Positions 11,971 to 22,314 of a DNA stretch of 64,000 nt are shown here, one piece after another. Origin of the DNA: an uncultured Paracoccaceae bacterium (GTDB taxonomy: Bacteria; Pseudomonadota; Alphaproteobacteria; Rhodobacterales; Rhodobacteraceae); NCBI GenBank assembly GCA_947501355.1, contig CANMVA010000002.1:372001-436000 (forward strand). The letters run 5' to 3'. The first letter of the stretch is position 1; each line of letters starts with the position of its first letter. A program made the translations under genes and the position numbers. The notes below the pieces were generated by a model. That model saw nothing but the letters and a program-made list of their open reading frames with translations. It had not been told where the DNA came from and ran no database searches.

Positions 11971-13626
11971 CTATTCGCTGTTCATAATCGCCTTGATAAC
12001 AGGAACCAGATCCTCCGCCGGAAAGGCCATCGGCTCTACTTCAAACCGCACCATACGACCGACCGTTTCCACAGGTTTGAAATACTTCTCAACCCCGTGA
12101 TACCCGCGCCGGTTCGTGTAATCGTCCCACAGAATCGTGACGGGTTTGCTCATCTTGAACAGCGCTGCGTAAAAGCAGGCTTGCCGGAAACGCCCATCAA
12201 TCAGGATTAAATCAGGCTCCACGAACTCCGGATCGTCGTAGATGCTAAATGAGTAATCCGGATAGCGCATATAGCCGTTATGGCCCTTGGGGCGGCCCCA
12301 GGCCTTGGTCTTACCAATATCAGTGTAACGCATATGGATATCGGCATCCGGATAAGCCGTCTTGATGGAGGCCCCCAATTTGTCCGACCAGGCCTGATCG
12401 GTCTCCATCGAAAAGAGTTTCGGACGATGCGGCAGCGTCGCCGCAAAAACGGTCGAGCCACCGGATCCATATTCCAAGATCGTCTGCGCGCCTCGATACT
12501 TCTCTGTCAGGTATTTCGTCTCTGCCTCTGGCAACGTGATCTTTGGAAGGAAAAGCTCTTCCGATTCTGCATCCAGTTGGATCGTTGAAGGGGAGAACGC
12601 GCCCTCTTCCAGTTTGGCTTCCGTTTCACTCATCGCCAGTTCCTTGCCTATATGATGGACTGCCCGCTCATGGCACGTCCGCACTGCTTCATTTTTCAGA
12701 TAGCTTTCGATCAGCTTATCCAATGCCGGCTTGTGTCGCAAAATCGTGCGGTCGTCCGCATCATTCAGATTATGCGAGCGGTAGAAATTCTCGTTATGCC
12801 GCACACGCGGTGCCGCATCTGCCGACTTCTTTCGGTAAAACCCGCGCCCTCGTTTCTTCTTGAGCGCGAACATATCAGGATTGCGCACCGCATAATGATT
12901 GATCTGCGCATATTCCGTCGAAAACTCGCTTTCCCCGATATAAGCAGAGCCACCGGATCGACTGCCTGCGATCCATTCCCTATTAGCGTCGCGCTCCGCG
13001 TTCCATGGCACGTCGCCTGCCAATAGGAAATCATCAAGGCTCACATCTGCATCTTTGGCAATCTGCGGGCGGTGCATGTTGCCGTATGTAAATTCCAGCA
13101 CGCCCCGTTCATACCGGAAGATCGATTTCACATGACATGGCTTTCCGCTGGGTTGCCGCTCTGCCGTCGAAAAGTCGTCAGACACCTGCCGCTCGATCAC
13201 CCCGGTCGTTCTACCATCCCCAAACAGACGCCAGGGAATAATCATCCCCTTCTTGCCGTCCAGCTTGGCGATCAGATCGTCTACATGGCCGTCGCCCAGA
13301 TGAATGTTGAGATACTCATCCGCATCCAGAAACGCGAACCAATCGCCGTCCTGCAAAAGCCCGGATTTGTTGAGCGCCATGATCGCCGATCTCTGAGGTC
13401 CAAATCGCGGATCCGGCTTATGCGGCAGGTGTTTTGCGATCAGCCCTGCCTGCTCCATCGCGTCCAGCAGCGCGTCCGTCCCATCCGTGCAATCATTGGA
13501 GGCGATATAAATCGTATCAAACCCGATCAGCCGATGATACGCGACCCATTCAAGGAGTGTGGAGCCTTCATTTTTCACCGCACAGAATAAGACTTTTCGG
13601 CTCAACGGCTTCTGCTCCTTTTGCAT
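11971..13626 (-). CDS. Glycosyltransferase family 2 / SAM-methyltransferase-like fusion
   Basis: A 551-residue two-domain protein. Residues 1-330 are a GT2-like domain of the DUF4422/'Glyco_tranf_2_4' kind: VLFCAVKNEGSTLLEWVAYH, then NDCTDGTDALLD, then the metal-binding FAFLDADEYLN, and HYAVRN near the end. Residues 370-551 look like a Rossmann methyltransferase: ILEYGSGGSTVFA is the SAM loop, followed by SMETDQAWSDKL and DLILIDGRFR. Similar separate proteins are known in surface-polysaccharide clusters, but no such cluster is adjacent. The base composition is less GC-rich than its neighbours. It is probably involved in cell-surface glycan synthesis or modification. Confidence 0.8.
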   Translation of the reverse strand: MQKEQKPLSRKVLFCAVKNEGSTLLEWVAYHRLIGFDTIYIASNDCTDGTDALLDAMEQAGLIAKHLPHKPDPRFGPQRSAIMALNKSGLLQDGDWFAFLDADEYLNIHLGDGHVDDLIAKLDGKKGMIIPWRLFGDGRTTGVIERQVSDDFSTAERQPSGKPCHVKSIFRYERGVLEFTYGNMHRPQIAKDADVSLDDFLLAGDVPWNAERDANREWIAGSRSGGSAYIGESEFSTEYAQINHYAVRNPDMFALKKKRGRGFYRKKSADAAPRVRHNENFYRSHNLNDADDRTILRHKPALDKLIESYLKNEAVRTCHERAVHHIGKELAMSETEAKLEEGAFSPSTIQLDAESEELFLPKITLPEAETKYLTEKYRGAQTILEYGSGGSTVFAATLPHRPKLFSMETDQAWSDKLGASIKTAYPDADIHMRYTDIGKTKAWGRPKGHNGYMRYPDYSFSIYDDPEFVEPDLILIDGRFRQACFYAALFKMSKPVTILWDDYTNRRGYHGVEKYFKPVETVGRMVRFEVEPMAFPAEDLVPVIKAIMNSE

Positions 13627-13770
13627 GGGTTAGGTAGCATCGCGCCAGAAAGCTCGCAAGTTTTAAGGACTGCAGGCCCATACCGTCAGATAGCAATAGG
13701 AGACGTGAAGCTAATAAGCGCCCGCTCCAATGTCATTAGATCAGCAAAACGTCAGATCGTTCGGCCCGTC

Positions 13771-14664
13771 TCAAGCCGTCAGCCCCTTTGGCTCCACCAG
13801 CCCATGCGCGCGGCAGCAGGCCGTCAGCGTATTGGCCAGCAGACACGCAATCGTCATCGGCCCCACGCCACCCGGCACTGGCGTAATCGCGCCCGCCACA
13901 GCCGCGCAGCTGTCGTAGTCCACGTCACCCACCAATCGCGTGCCGCCTTCGGGCTTCTCAATCCGGTTGATGCCCACATCAATCACCGTCGCCCCCGGCT
14001 TGATCCAGTCGCCCGGCACCATCTGAGATCGCCCGACAGCGGCCACAACGATATCCGCGCGCCGCACTACATCCGGCAAATCCTTCGTCCGCGAATGCGC
14101 AATCGTCACGGTGCAACTGTCGCCCAGCAACAACTGGGCCATCGGCTTGCCGACAATGTTGGACCGCCCAATCACCACCGCATCCATCCCGCTCAGCGAC
14201 CCATGATGGTCCCGCAGCATCATCAGACAGCCCAGCGGCGTGCAGGGGACCATGCTTTTCTGCCCAGTTCCGAGCAGCCCGACATTCGAGATATGAAACC
14301 CGTCCACATCCTTCGCCGGATCAATCGAGTTGATAACAAGATCCTCGTCCAGATGCCCCGGCAGCGGCAATTGCACCAGAATGCCGTGAATGCTCGGATC
14401 GCCGTTCAACTCCGCGATCAACCCCAGCAACGCCTCTTCCGACGTGTCCGCCTCCAGCCGATGCTCCACCGACTTCATGCCCACCTCGACGGTCATTTTC
14501 CCCTTCGAGCGCACATAGACCTGAGACGCAGGGTCCTCCCCCACCAGGACCACGGCCAAGCCGGGCGTGATTCCGTTTTCTTCCTTGATCCGGGTCACAT
14601 GCGCGGCCACCTTGCCCCGCACATTTGCTGCAAACGCTTTGCCGTCGATCACTGTCGCTGTCAT
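13771..14664 (-). CDS. folD: Bifunctional methylene-THF dehydrogenase / methenyl-THF cyclohydrolase
   Basis: A 297-residue FolD that interconverts 5,10-methylene-, methenyl- and 10-formyl-tetrahydrofolate with NADP. Active-site Tyr50 and Lys54 in YVRSKGK fall at the E. coli positions. [11 protein letters not shown], the cofactor-binding [11 protein letters not shown] and the C-terminal PGGVGPMT are all present. The start at 14664 was chosen because it abuts the chorismate mutase stop (TAA, one base, ATG) and removes a 19-residue non-conserved extension. It works with Fhs and formate dehydrogenase encoded just upstream on the same strand. Confidence 0.97.
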   Translation of the reverse strand: MTATVIDGKAFAANVRGKVAAHVTRIKEENGITPGLAVVLVGEDPASQVYVRSKGKMTVEVGMKSVEHRLEADTSEEALLGLIAELNGDPSIHGILVQLPLPGHLDEDLVINSIDPAKDVDGFHISNVGLLGTGQKSMVPCTPLGCLMMLRDHHGSLSGMDAVVIGRSNIVGKPMAQLLLGDSCTVTIAHSRTKDLPDVVRRADIVVAAVGRSQMVPGDWIKPGATVIDVGINRIEKPEGGTRLVGDVDYDSCAAVAGAITPVPGGVGPMTIACLLANTLTACCRAHGLVEPKGLTA

Positions 14665-14665
14665 T

Positions 14666-14971
14666 TTATCCGTCTTTCTTTTCACCCATCTGCCGCTCCT
14701 CGCGGGCGATGGACCATCCAATCATCTCGCGCCACAAGCGCTCTGCCAGATCCGCATCAAACCCGGCCTCATCCGCCGCCGCGCGCACCTTGGCCACAAC
14801 CTCTTCCACACGCGCCGGAATATTCGCAGGCAATCCCGCCGCCTCCTTGATCTGCGCCGCGCGATCAATGAACGCGGCCCGCTGCGCCAAAAGCGTAACC
14901 AAATCCCGGTCCAACGCATCAATCCCGGCACGGATATCCCCCATGTCCATACACTCAGACGGCGATTTCAT
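14666..14971 (-). CDS. Monofunctional AroQ-type chorismate mutase
   Basis: A 101-residue all-helical protein with the AroQ pattern [40 protein letters not shown], and [18 protein letters not shown]. It should rearrange chorismate to prephenate for Phe/Tyr synthesis. The start at 14971 has GGAGGGG six bases upstream; the longer frame to 15016 lacks this. It is one base from folD, so the two are translationally linked. A role for chorismate mutase in a C1 operon is not obvious; both products draw on folate and chorismate chemistry. Confidence 0.88.
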   Translation of the reverse strand: MKSPSECMDMGDIRAGIDALDRDLVTLLAQRAAFIDRAAQIKEAAGLPANIPARVEEVVAKVRAAADEAGFDADLAERLWREMIGWSIAREERQMGEKKDG

Positions 14972-15042
14972 AAGGCACCCCTCCAATGACAGTCGCTTGT
15001 GACGTAAGCCACACAACCCACACCTTCAACGCGACACCTCAT

Positions 15043-15124
15043 CCCTTCTTTTGTGCTGAAATACTCCCCGCCCGGAGGGCACCGCGGCGGGCCGGGGCTC
15101 GATGCCCCGGCGCGTCGCCCCCTA
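15043..15124 (-). repeat. 3'-end element of the TAGGGGGC type, copy 2
   Basis: This element follows fhs on the minus strand. The stop codon lies in TAGGGGGCG, then come two GC-rich hairpins (CCGGGGC/GCCCCGG and a CCGCGG-containing one), CTCCGGGCGGGGAGTATTTC and GCACAAAAGAAGGG. It has the same order of parts as copy 1 at 9765-9832. Confidence 0.65.
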
Positions 15125-16798
15125 GAACAGGCCTTCGATCTGACCCTCGTCGTTCAGGCGAATATTCTCCGCCGAAGGCACGCGGGGCAGACCCGGCATC
15201 GTCATGATCTCACCGCAGACGACCACCACGAACCCAGCCCCTGCGCTCAGCCGCACTTCCCGGATCGGCACGCTGAACCCGGTCGGCGCGCCGCGCTCAT
15301 TCGGGTCGGTCGAGAACGAATACTGCGTTTTCGCCATGCAGATCGGCAGGTTGCCATAGCCCTGCTCTTCCCACAGCTTCAACTGACCAAGGATCTTCTG
15401 ATCCGCAATCACGCCGTCCGCATGGTAAATCTGCTTGGCAATCGTCTCGATCTTCTCGATCAGCGGCATGTCATCGCCATAGATCGGGGCAAACTTGCTC
15501 TCGCCGCTCTCGGCAATCTCAGCCACGCGCGTCGCCAAAGCCGCGGACCCTTCGGACCCCAGCTCCCAATGGCGGCTCACAATCGCTTCCGAGCCTTGCG
15601 AAGCGACATACTCCTGCACAGCCGCCACTTCCGCGTCCGTGTCGTTGACGAAGTGGTTAATGGCAACCACCACCGGCACGCCGAACCCTTTGAGGTTGCC
15701 GATATGGCGACCAAGGTTCGCGCAGCCCGCTTTCACGGCCTCGACATTCTCCTCGCCGAGATCGGCCTTAGCCACGCCGCCGTTCATCTTCATCGCGCGC
15801 ACGGTGGCAACCAGCACCACGCAATCGGGCGCCAGACCTGCCTTGCGGCACTTGATGTTCATGAATTTCTCGGCACCCAGATCAGCCCCGAAACCGGCCT
15901 CGGTCACCACATAGTCCGCGATTTTCAAAGCCGTCGTCGTCGCAATGACCGAGTTACAGCCATGCGCGATATTCGCGAACGGGCCACCATGCACAAAGGC
16001 CGGATTGTTCTCCAACGTCTGCACAAGGTTCGGTTGCATCGCGTCTTTCAGCAGCACAGTCATCGCGCCTTCGGCCTTGATATCGCGGCAGAACACAGGG
16101 CTGCGGTCGCGGCGGTAGGCCACGATCATATCGCCCAGACGCTGCTCCAAGTCTTTGAGATCCTTGGCCAAACACAGGATCGCCATGACCTCCGAGGCCA
16201 CTGTGATGTCAAAGCCCGCCTCGCGCGGGAAGCCGTTGGCCACACCGCCCAAAGACGCCGTGATCTGGCGCAACGCGCGGTCGTTCATGTCCACAACGCG
16301 CTTCCACTGAACGCGGCGAATGTCGATCTCCGCCTCGTTGCCCCAGTAGATGTGGTTGTCGATCATCGCCGACAAAAGCGAGTGCGCGGACGTGATCGCG
16401 TGGAAGTCACCCGTGAAGTGCAGGTTCATATCCTCCATCGGCACGATCTGCGCATAACCACCGCCAGCAGCCCCGCCCTTCATGCCGAAATTCGGCCCCA
16501 AAGACGCCTCGCGGATACAGACCGCGGCCTTCTTCCCGATCCGGTTCAGACCGTCGCCTAGACCCACGGTCGTCGTCGTCTTGCCCTCACCCGCAGGGGT
16601 CGGGTTGATCGCCGTGACCAGCACCAGCTTGCCGTTCTTGTTGCCCTGAACAGAGTTAATGAACGACTGGCTCACCTTGGCCTTGTCATGGCCGTAGGGC
16701 AGCAGATCATCACTGCCGATGCCCAGCTTGGCACCGATCTCCTGGATCGGTTTCTTGTTCGCTTCGCGGGCGATTTCGATGTCGGTCTTGTAAGCCAT
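15122..16798 (-). CDS. fhs: Formate-tetrahydrofolate ligase
   Basis: A 558-residue enzyme of usual length that makes 10-formyl-THF from formate, THF and ATP, or runs in reverse to release formate and ATP. It has the P-loop [20 protein letters not shown] at about residues 65-84, the [18 protein letters not shown] motif, and [20 protein letters not shown]. It lies 21 bases downstream of the formate dehydrogenase alpha gene on the same strand. With FolD it links the one-carbon folate pool to formate oxidation. Confidence 0.98.
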   Translation of the reverse strand: MAYKTDIEIAREANKKPIQEIGAKLGIGSDDLLPYGHDKAKVSQSFINSVQGNKNGKLVLVTAINPTPAGEGKTTTTVGLGDGLNRIGKKAAVCIREASLGPNFGMKGGAAGGGYAQIVPMEDMNLHFTGDFHAITSAHSLLSAMIDNHIYWGNEAEIDIRRVQWKRVVDMNDRALRQITASLGGVANGFPREAGFDITVASEVMAILCLAKDLKDLEQRLGDMIVAYRRDRSPVFCRDIKAEGAMTVLLKDAMQPNLVQTLENNPAFVHGGPFANIAHGCNSVIATTTALKIADYVVTEAGFGADLGAEKFMNIKCRKAGLAPDCVVLVATVRAMKMNGGVAKADLGEENVEAVKAGCANLGRHIGNLKGFGVPVVVAINHFVNDTDAEVAAVQEYVASQGSEAIVSRHWELGSEGSAALATRVAEIAESGESKFAPIYGDDMPLIEKIETIAKQIYHADGVIADQKILGQLKLWEEQGYGNLPICMAKTQYSFSTDPNERGAPTGFSVPIREVRLSAGAGFVVVVCGEIMTMPGLPRVPSAENIRLNDEGQIEGLF

Positions 16799-16819
16799 AG
16801 GCGTGGTCTTTCGTAGAGG

Positions 16820-19603
16820 TCACTCAGCGGCGACAGATTGCAACTCAGCAGGCTCGACACGGACGGCCGAGTATTTGAATTCAGGGATTTTGCCATACGG
16901 ATCGACGGCAGAATTGGTTAAGATGTTCGCCGCCGCCTCGACATAGGCGAAGGGCAGGAACACCATGTCCTCGGCCACAGCCCGGTCCGCGCGCGCCATC
17001 ACAACAAGGCTCCCGCGCCGCGTGGTCAGCTTCAGATGCCCACCCGGCTCAACACCCAGCTTGCGCAGCGTTTTCGGATGGAGCGAGCAGTTCGCCTCCG
17101 GCTCCACCGCGTCCAGCACCGGCGCACGGCGGGTCATCGTGCCCGTATGCCAATGCTCCAACTGCCGCCCTGTGGTCAGGATCATCGGGAAGTTCTCGTC
17201 CGGCACCTCCGCAGGAGGTGTGACCCGCGCAGGCGTGAACATCGCGCGGCCCGCCCGGCGCGGGAACCCGTCACCAAAGACCACGGCTTGCCCCGGATCG
17301 GTATTGGACAGCGACGGATAGGTCACCGCGCTTTCCTTCTCCAAACGCTTCCACGTGATGTGATGCAGCGACCGCATCGACATCTTCATCTCGTCGAACA
17401 CTTCGCGCGGATCGTCATAGTCCCAATCGAGCCCCACGCCCCGCGCCATCTCCACGATGATTTCCCAATCCTCGCGCGCCTCACCCGGTGCATCGACCGC
17501 CTTGCGCGCCACCTGCACCTGACGGTTGGTATTTGTCACCGTGCCCGACTTCTCAGGGAAGGCCGAGGACGGCAGGATCACATCCGCAAACATCGCCGTC
17601 TCGGTCATGAAGATATCCTGCACCACCAGATGCGTCAGCCGCGCCAGAGCCTTGCGGGCGTGTTCCACATCCGGGTCCGACATCGCGGGGTTTTCGCCCA
17701 TGATATACATGCCGCTGATCTCGCCCCGATAAATCGCGTCGATGATCTCGACGACCGTGAGCCCCGGTTTCGCGTCAATCTCCGTGCCCTTCCAGATATG
17801 CCGGAACAGCTCGCGGACCTCCTCGTCGGCGACCGACTGATAATCCGGCAGCACCTGCGGAATAAGCCCCGCATCCGACGCGCCTTGCACATTGTTCTGC
17901 CCGCGCAGCGGATGCAGCCCCGTCCCCGGTCGCCCGATCTGCCCGCACAGAAGCGCGAGCGCGATCAGACAGCGCGCATTATCCGTCCCGTGGATGTGCT
18001 GCGAGACGCCCATCCCCCAGAAGATCATCGCGTTCGTGGCCCCCGCATAGGTGCGTGCCACATCGCGGATCATCTCGGGTGTGATGCCACACAGCTCCGA
18101 CATCCGCTCCGGCGTAAACGCCCGAATATGCTCACGAAATTCAAAGAACCCTTCGGTGAACCCTTCAATATACTGCCGGTCATACAGCTTCTCTTCCACG
18201 ATCACATTCATGATCGCATTCAACAAAGCCACGTCCGTCCCCGGCCGGAACTGCAGCATATGCGAGGCATGCCGCTTCAGCCCTTGCCCCCGCGGGTCCA
18301 TGATGATCAGCTCACCACCACGCGTGGCAAACTGCTTGAAAAACGTCGCCGCGACGGGGTGATTTTCGGTCGGGTTCGCGCCAATGACAATCGCCACATC
18401 CGCGTTTTCAATCTCGTTGAACGTCGCCGTCACAGCGCCGGAACCGACATTCTCCATCAGCGCCGCGACTGACGACGCATGGCACAGCCGCGTGCAGTGA
18501 TCGACGTTGTTATGCTTGAACCCCTGCCGGATCAGCTTCTGGAACAGATAGGCTTCCTCATTCGTGCATTTCGCGCTGCCGAAACCGGCCACCGACGCGC
18601 CACCATAATAGCTGCGCAGGTCGACCAGCCCCTTGGCCGCGACCTCCAACGCCTCCTCCCATGTTGCCTCGCGGAAATGGGTAAACGGGTTGGCGGGGTC
18701 CACGTTCAGCCCCTTCTCCGGCGCATCCTCCCGCCGGATCAAAGGCGTCGTCAGCCGGTGCGGATGGTGGATATAATCAAACCCGAACCGCCCTTTCACG
18801 CACAGACGCCCCTCATTCGCAGGCCCGTTGATCCCCTCAACATACTTAACCGCTCCGTCCTTGATCTTGAGCGAGACCTGACACCCCACCCCACAGAACG
18901 GACACACCGACTGCACTTCGTCGTCGAAATCCTTGCTGTCCCCGACTTGGCTCTCATCGACCACCGAGGACGGCATCAAAGCCCCCGTCGGACAGGCCTG
19001 CACGCATTCACCGCAGGCCACGCAGGTGCTGTCGCCCATCGGATCGGCGAAATCGAAGGTCGGATAGGCGTCATGCCCGCGCCCCGCCATGCCGATCACA
19101 TCGTTGACCTGCACCTCGCGACACGCCCGCACACACAGCCCGCATTGAATGCAGGCATCAAGGTTAACGCTCATGGCGATATGGCTGTCATCCAGCAGCG
19201 GAATCCGCTCTTTCTCAAGCGCCGGAAAGCGGCTCTCCTCAACGCCCACGGCATCCGCCATATCCCACAGATGGGACGACTGATCATGCGCCACATCACG
19301 CTCGGGCTGATCGGCCACCAGCATCTCGACAACCATTTTGCGCGCCGTCTTCGCCCGCGCGCTATCGGTCGTCACAACCATCCCGTCGACAGGTTCACGA
19401 ATGCACGACGCCACCAGCGTCCGCTCGCCCTCAACCTCGACCATACAGGCGCGGCAATTGCCATCGGGGCGATACCCCGGCGCGGGTTTGTGGCACAGAT
19501 GCGGGATCACCAGACCGCGCCCGTTCGCGACCTCCCAGATCGTTTCACCGCGTTGGGCCTCAACCTCGACCCCGTCCATCGTAAAGCGGATCGTATCGGT
19601 CAT
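16820..19603 (-). CDS. fdhA: NAD-linked formate dehydrogenase alpha subunit (Mo/W-bisMGD)
   Basis: A 927-residue catalytic subunit. In order: an N-terminal [2Fe-2S] ferredoxin domain (CHKPAPG...GNCRACMVEVEG), a histidine-rich NuoG-like [4Fe-4S] segment, two bacterial [4Fe-4S] motifs (CIQCGLCVRAC and CVACGECVQACP), a further cluster (CPFCGVGCQ, about residue 234), and the bisMGD molybdopterin domain. The metal ligand is cysteine, not selenocysteine: DHCTRLCH, with Cys374 next to His375. It oxidises formate to CO2 and passes electrons through the Fe-S chain to FdhB. The start codon overlaps fdhB by ATGA. The two-gene layout resembles the tungsten-containing FDH1 of Methylobacterium; that similarity is recalled, not computed. 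Confidence 0.95.
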   Translation of the reverse strand: MTDTIRFTMDGVEVEAQRGETIWEVANGRGLVIPHLCHKPAPGYRPDGNCRACMVEVEGERTLVASCIREPVDGMVVTTDSARAKTARKMVVEMLVADQPERDVAHDQSSHLWDMADAVGVEESRFPALEKERIPLLDDSHIAMSVNLDACIQCGLCVRACREVQVNDVIGMAGRGHDAYPTFDFADPMGDSTCVACGECVQACPTGALMPSSVVDESQVGDSKDFDDEVQSVCPFCGVGCQVSLKIKDGAVKYVEGINGPANEGRLCVKGRFGFDYIHHPHRLTTPLIRREDAPEKGLNVDPANPFTHFREATWEEALEVAAKGLVDLRSYYGGASVAGFGSAKCTNEEAYLFQKLIRQGFKHNNVDHCTRLCHASSVAALMENVGSGAVTATFNEIENADVAIVIGANPTENHPVAATFFKQFATRGGELIIMDPRGQGLKRHASHMLQFRPGTDVALLNAIMNVIVEEKLYDRQYIEGFTEGFFEFREHIRAFTPERMSELCGITPEMIRDVARTYAGATNAMIFWGMGVSQHIHGTDNARCLIALALLCGQIGRPGTGLHPLRGQNNVQGASDAGLIPQVLPDYQSVADEEVRELFRHIWKGTEIDAKPGLTVVEIIDAIYRGEISGMYIMGENPAMSDPDVEHARKALARLTHLVVQDIFMTETAMFADVILPSSAFPEKSGTVTNTNRQVQVARKAVDAPGEAREDWEIIVEMARGVGLDWDYDDPREVFDEMKMSMRSLHHITWKRLEKESAVTYPSLSNTDPGQAVVFGDGFPRRAGRAMFTPARVTPPAEVPDENFPMILTTGRQLEHWHTGTMTRRAPVLDAVEPEANCSLHPKTLRKLGVEPGGHLKLTTRRGSLVVMARADRAVAEDMVFLPFAYVEAAANILTNSAVDPYGKIPEFKYSAVRVEPAELQSVAAE

Positions 19604-21291
19604 TTCGACACCTCATCGGCAAAATGCTGCATCACCAGCTTGATCGGATTGGGCGCCGCCTGCCCCAGCCCGCAAATGCTCGCATCCGTCATCGCGGCGC
19701 ACAGATCACCCAGCAAGTCCTGATCCCAAACGGGTTCCTGCATCAGCTTCACAGCCTTCTCGCAGCCCACGCGGCAAGGCGTGCATTGCCCGCAGCTTTC
19801 ATCCTCGAAAAACCGCAACATGTTCAGCGCGGCATCTCGCGCGGCATCCTGATCGGACAGAACAACCACCGCAGCCGACCCGATGAACGTCCCCAAGGGC
19901 TGCAACGTGTCAAAGTCCAACGGCACATCGTCAATCGACGCAGGCAGCAACCCCGAAGACGGCCCACCGGGCTGATAGGCTTTGAACACATGCCCCTCCG
20001 CCATACCGCCCGCCGCGTCGATAATGTCCAAAATAGTCGATCCCGCAGGCAGCAGATACACCCCCGGCTCCGCCACACGGCCCGACACCGAATAGCTGCG
20101 CAGGCCAACCCGCCCGTTCATCTCGACCGAGTTCAAAACCTCCGGCCCTTCACGGCAAATCTTGGCGACCCAATACAGAGTCTCGACATTGTGCACCAAA
20201 GTCGGGCGGTTAAACACGCCGACCTGAGCGACAAACGGAGGGCGATGCCGCGGCAACCCGCGCTTGCCCTCGATGCTCTCGATCATCGCGCTTTCTTCGC
20301 CGCAGATGTATGCGCCAGCGCCGCGCCGCAGGTCGATATAGCCCTCGGCCACGATCCCTGCCGCCTCAAGCGCTGCAATCTCTGTGCGCAAAATCTCCAG
20401 CACCGCCGGATATTCATCGCGCATGTAAATAAAGCAGGTCTCAGCCTCGACTGCCCAAGCGGCGATCAGCATGCCCTCAAGGAACAGATGCGGCGTGCGC
20501 TCCAGATAGTAGCGATCCTTGAACGTACCCGGCTCGCCCTCATCGCCATTCACGGCCAGATAGCGCGGCCCTGCATTACCGCGCACAAAGCCCCACTTTT
20601 TGCCCGACGGGAAGCCCGCCCCGCCAAGTCCGCGCAGGCCTGAAGACAGCACGCTTTCCTGCACGTCTTCCCAATCGCCATCAGCACGCAGCGCTTTCAG
20701 CGCGGCATAGCCACCATCGGCGACATAGGCGTCGAAATCCTCATAATCCGGCACATGGGCATGGGTGTCGCCCGCCGCAATCGCGGCCTCCACCTTCGCC
20801 AGATCAGCATTGTCGATGTGGTTATGCCCCAGCTCCAAAACCGGAGCCGTATCACACCGCCCCATACACGGCGCGCGCAAAACACGGACCTCGGAGGCAT
20901 CAAGCCCGTCCTCCAACGCCGCCTTCAACTGCTGCGCGCCCGCCAATTCGCACGACAATGAATCACAGACCCGAATGGTCAGCGCGGGCGGCACCGCCTC
21001 GCCTTCCTTGACCACATCGAAATGCGCATAGAAGGTCGCGACCTCGTAGACCTCGGCCATGCTCAGCTTCATCTCTTCGGCCAGCGCGCGCAGATGTGCG
21101 GCCGACAAGCAGCGATGCGCGTCCTGAATGAGGTGCATGAGCTCGATCAGCAGATCACGGCGGCGCGGGCGGTCGCCCAGAAGCGCGCGAACCTCCGCCA
21201 AAGCGGCGTCGTCATACTGACGACCCTTCGGCGTGACGCGACCCTTGCCCCGTCCCGATTTCCAAACGCCCTTACGATCGTCCAATGCCAT
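19600..21291 (-). CDS. fdhB: Formate dehydrogenase beta subunit (NuoE-NuoF fusion)
   Basis: A 563-residue diaphorase subunit in which NuoE-like and NuoF-like parts are fused. Residues 1-175 hold the [2Fe-2S] cysteines (RVCDSLSC and RAPCMGRCDTAP). Residues 195-563 hold the FMN/NAD site (LGGAGFPSGKKWGFV, NGDEGEPGTFKDRYY, GAGAYICGEESA) and the N3-type [4Fe-4S] motif ESCGQCTPCRVG. It transfers electrons from FdhA to NAD+. In Rhodobacter capsulatus the equivalent FdsG and FdsB are separate; the fused form is the Methylobacterium FDH1 layout. Start: ATG with GGGAGG six bases upstream. It is the first gene of the operon. Confidence 0.95.
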   Translation of the reverse strand: MALDDRKGVWKSGRGKGRVTPKGRQYDDAALAEVRALLGDRPRRRDLLIELMHLIQDAHRCLSAAHLRALAEEMKLSMAEVYEVATFYAHFDVVKEGEAVPPALTIRVCDSLSCELAGAQQLKAALEDGLDASEVRVLRAPCMGRCDTAPVLELGHNHIDNADLAKVEAAIAAGDTHAHVPDYEDFDAYVADGGYAALKALRADGDWEDVQESVLSSGLRGLGGAGFPSGKKWGFVRGNAGPRYLAVNGDEGEPGTFKDRYYLERTPHLFLEGMLIAAWAVEAETCFIYMRDEYPAVLEILRTEIAALEAAGIVAEGYIDLRRGAGAYICGEESAMIESIEGKRGLPRHRPPFVAQVGVFNRPTLVHNVETLYWVAKICREGPEVLNSVEMNGRVGLRSYSVSGRVAEPGVYLLPAGSTILDIIDAAGGMAEGHVFKAYQPGGPSSGLLPASIDDVPLDFDTLQPLGTFIGSAAVVVLSDQDAARDAALNMLRFFEDESCGQCTPCRVGCEKAVKLMQEPVWDQDLLGDLCAAMTDASICGLGQAAPNPIKLVMQHFADEVSK

Positions 21292-21453
21292 GCCAAGCCT
21301 CCCTCAGCGCACACCAACTCACTGATGATGAGACGCGAAAATACACAAATGCATACGATTGTATGAGACACAGATACGGTCATTTCCGACATCCACTGTC
21401 GCGCAGCGTCTCTCAAGCGGCACTGGCTGACGCCTATCGGAAATTTTGTCCGC
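21292..21453 (-). promoter_or_regulatory. Upstream region of the formate dehydrogenase operon
   Basis: A 162-base spacer upstream of fdhB. It contains a perfect inverted repeat CATAC-GATT-GTATG at 21352-21365, about 60 bases before the fdhB start, in an otherwise GC-rich context. The position suits an operator. I cannot name the regulator. Confidence 0.45.
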
Positions 21454-22314
21454 TCAGGACGGGTCGCGCCCGCGGGCCAGCTCCACATTCAGCGCGGCCC
21501 CCAGCAGAATCAGAAACGCGCTGATATAGAGCCACATCAGCATCGCGATCACCGCCCCGATGGAGCCGTAAACCTCGTTATAGGTCCCGAAATTCGAAAG
21601 GTAGAACGAGAACGCTGCCGACGCCCCCGCCCAGAAGAACACCACCAGAAAGCTGCCCGGTGTGATCCAGCTCATCTTGTAGACCGGGCGGTTGGGACCA
21701 TAGCGGTAAAGCAGGCTGAGCGCCATCAGCAGCACTGTGATTGCTGTGCTCCAGCGGATTACCTCGATCACGAGCTCGGCAAGATTGCCCAGCGGCAGGA
21801 ACGCCAAAATGATCGGTACGATGACGATGGTCGTCAGCGCAACCAGCGCCACGCCCACCAGGCAGGCGGTCAGAAAAAGCGCCGTCAGGTAATGCATTAC
21901 CCCGCCCCGGTTCGACGATCCGTGGATCGTGTTCAACCCGCGGATCAGTGCGCTCACGCCCGAACGGGCCGACCAGAGCGCCAGCAGGATCGACAAGGCT
22001 CCCGCCCACCCCAATGTCGAGCTTGAGGTGCGCACCAGCCGGTCCACTTGGTTGCCCAACAGCCGGAACGCATCCGCCGGGATGATGCCGCGCATCAGCT
22101 CCAACTGAGCATCCACAATCGCAGGGTCCGACACCAGCCCCCAGATCGCGATGATCGCCGCCAGTCCGGGAAAAACCGCTAGGATGCCGTAGAACGCGAT
22201 CCCTGCAGAGATCAGGGCAAGGTTCTTTTCGTCAATCGCGTTGAACACACCCAAAAGGGCCTTCCACCACAATCGCCGGTTCGAGATATCGGCCCTGATG
22301 TCGTCCTGCGTCAC
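21454..22314 (-). CDS. YihY/BrkB-family inner-membrane protein
   Basis: A 286-residue protein with about six membrane helices and family marks: AGIAFYGILAVFPGLAAIIA near the N terminus, GALSILLALWSARSGVSAL, LIRGLNTIHG, and FNLSNFGTYNEVYGSIGAVIAML-type sequence near the end (here SNFGTYNEVYGSIGAVI). The family was once called ribonuclease BN by mistake; its role is unknown, perhaps transport. Start codon GTG, overlapping the ABC exporter stop (GTGA). Confidence 0.92.
   Translation of the reverse strand: MTQDDIRADISNRRLWWKALLGVFNAIDEKNLALISAGIAFYGILAVFPGLAAIIAIWGLVSDPAIVDAQLELMRGIIPADAFRLLGNQVDRLVRTSSSTLGWAGALSILLALWSARSGVSALIRGLNTIHGSSNRGGVMHYLTALFLTACLVGVALVALTTIVIVPIILAFLPLGNLAELVIEVIRWSTAITVLLMALSLLYRYGPNRPVYKMSWITPGSFLVVFFWAGASAAFSFYLSNFGTYNEVYGSIGAVIAMLMWLYISAFLILLGAALNVELARGRDPS

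Noticed and set aside
15053-18472. Long plus-strand frames opposite fhs and fdhA
   Set aside because: Arg/His-rich shadows of the real minus-strand genes.
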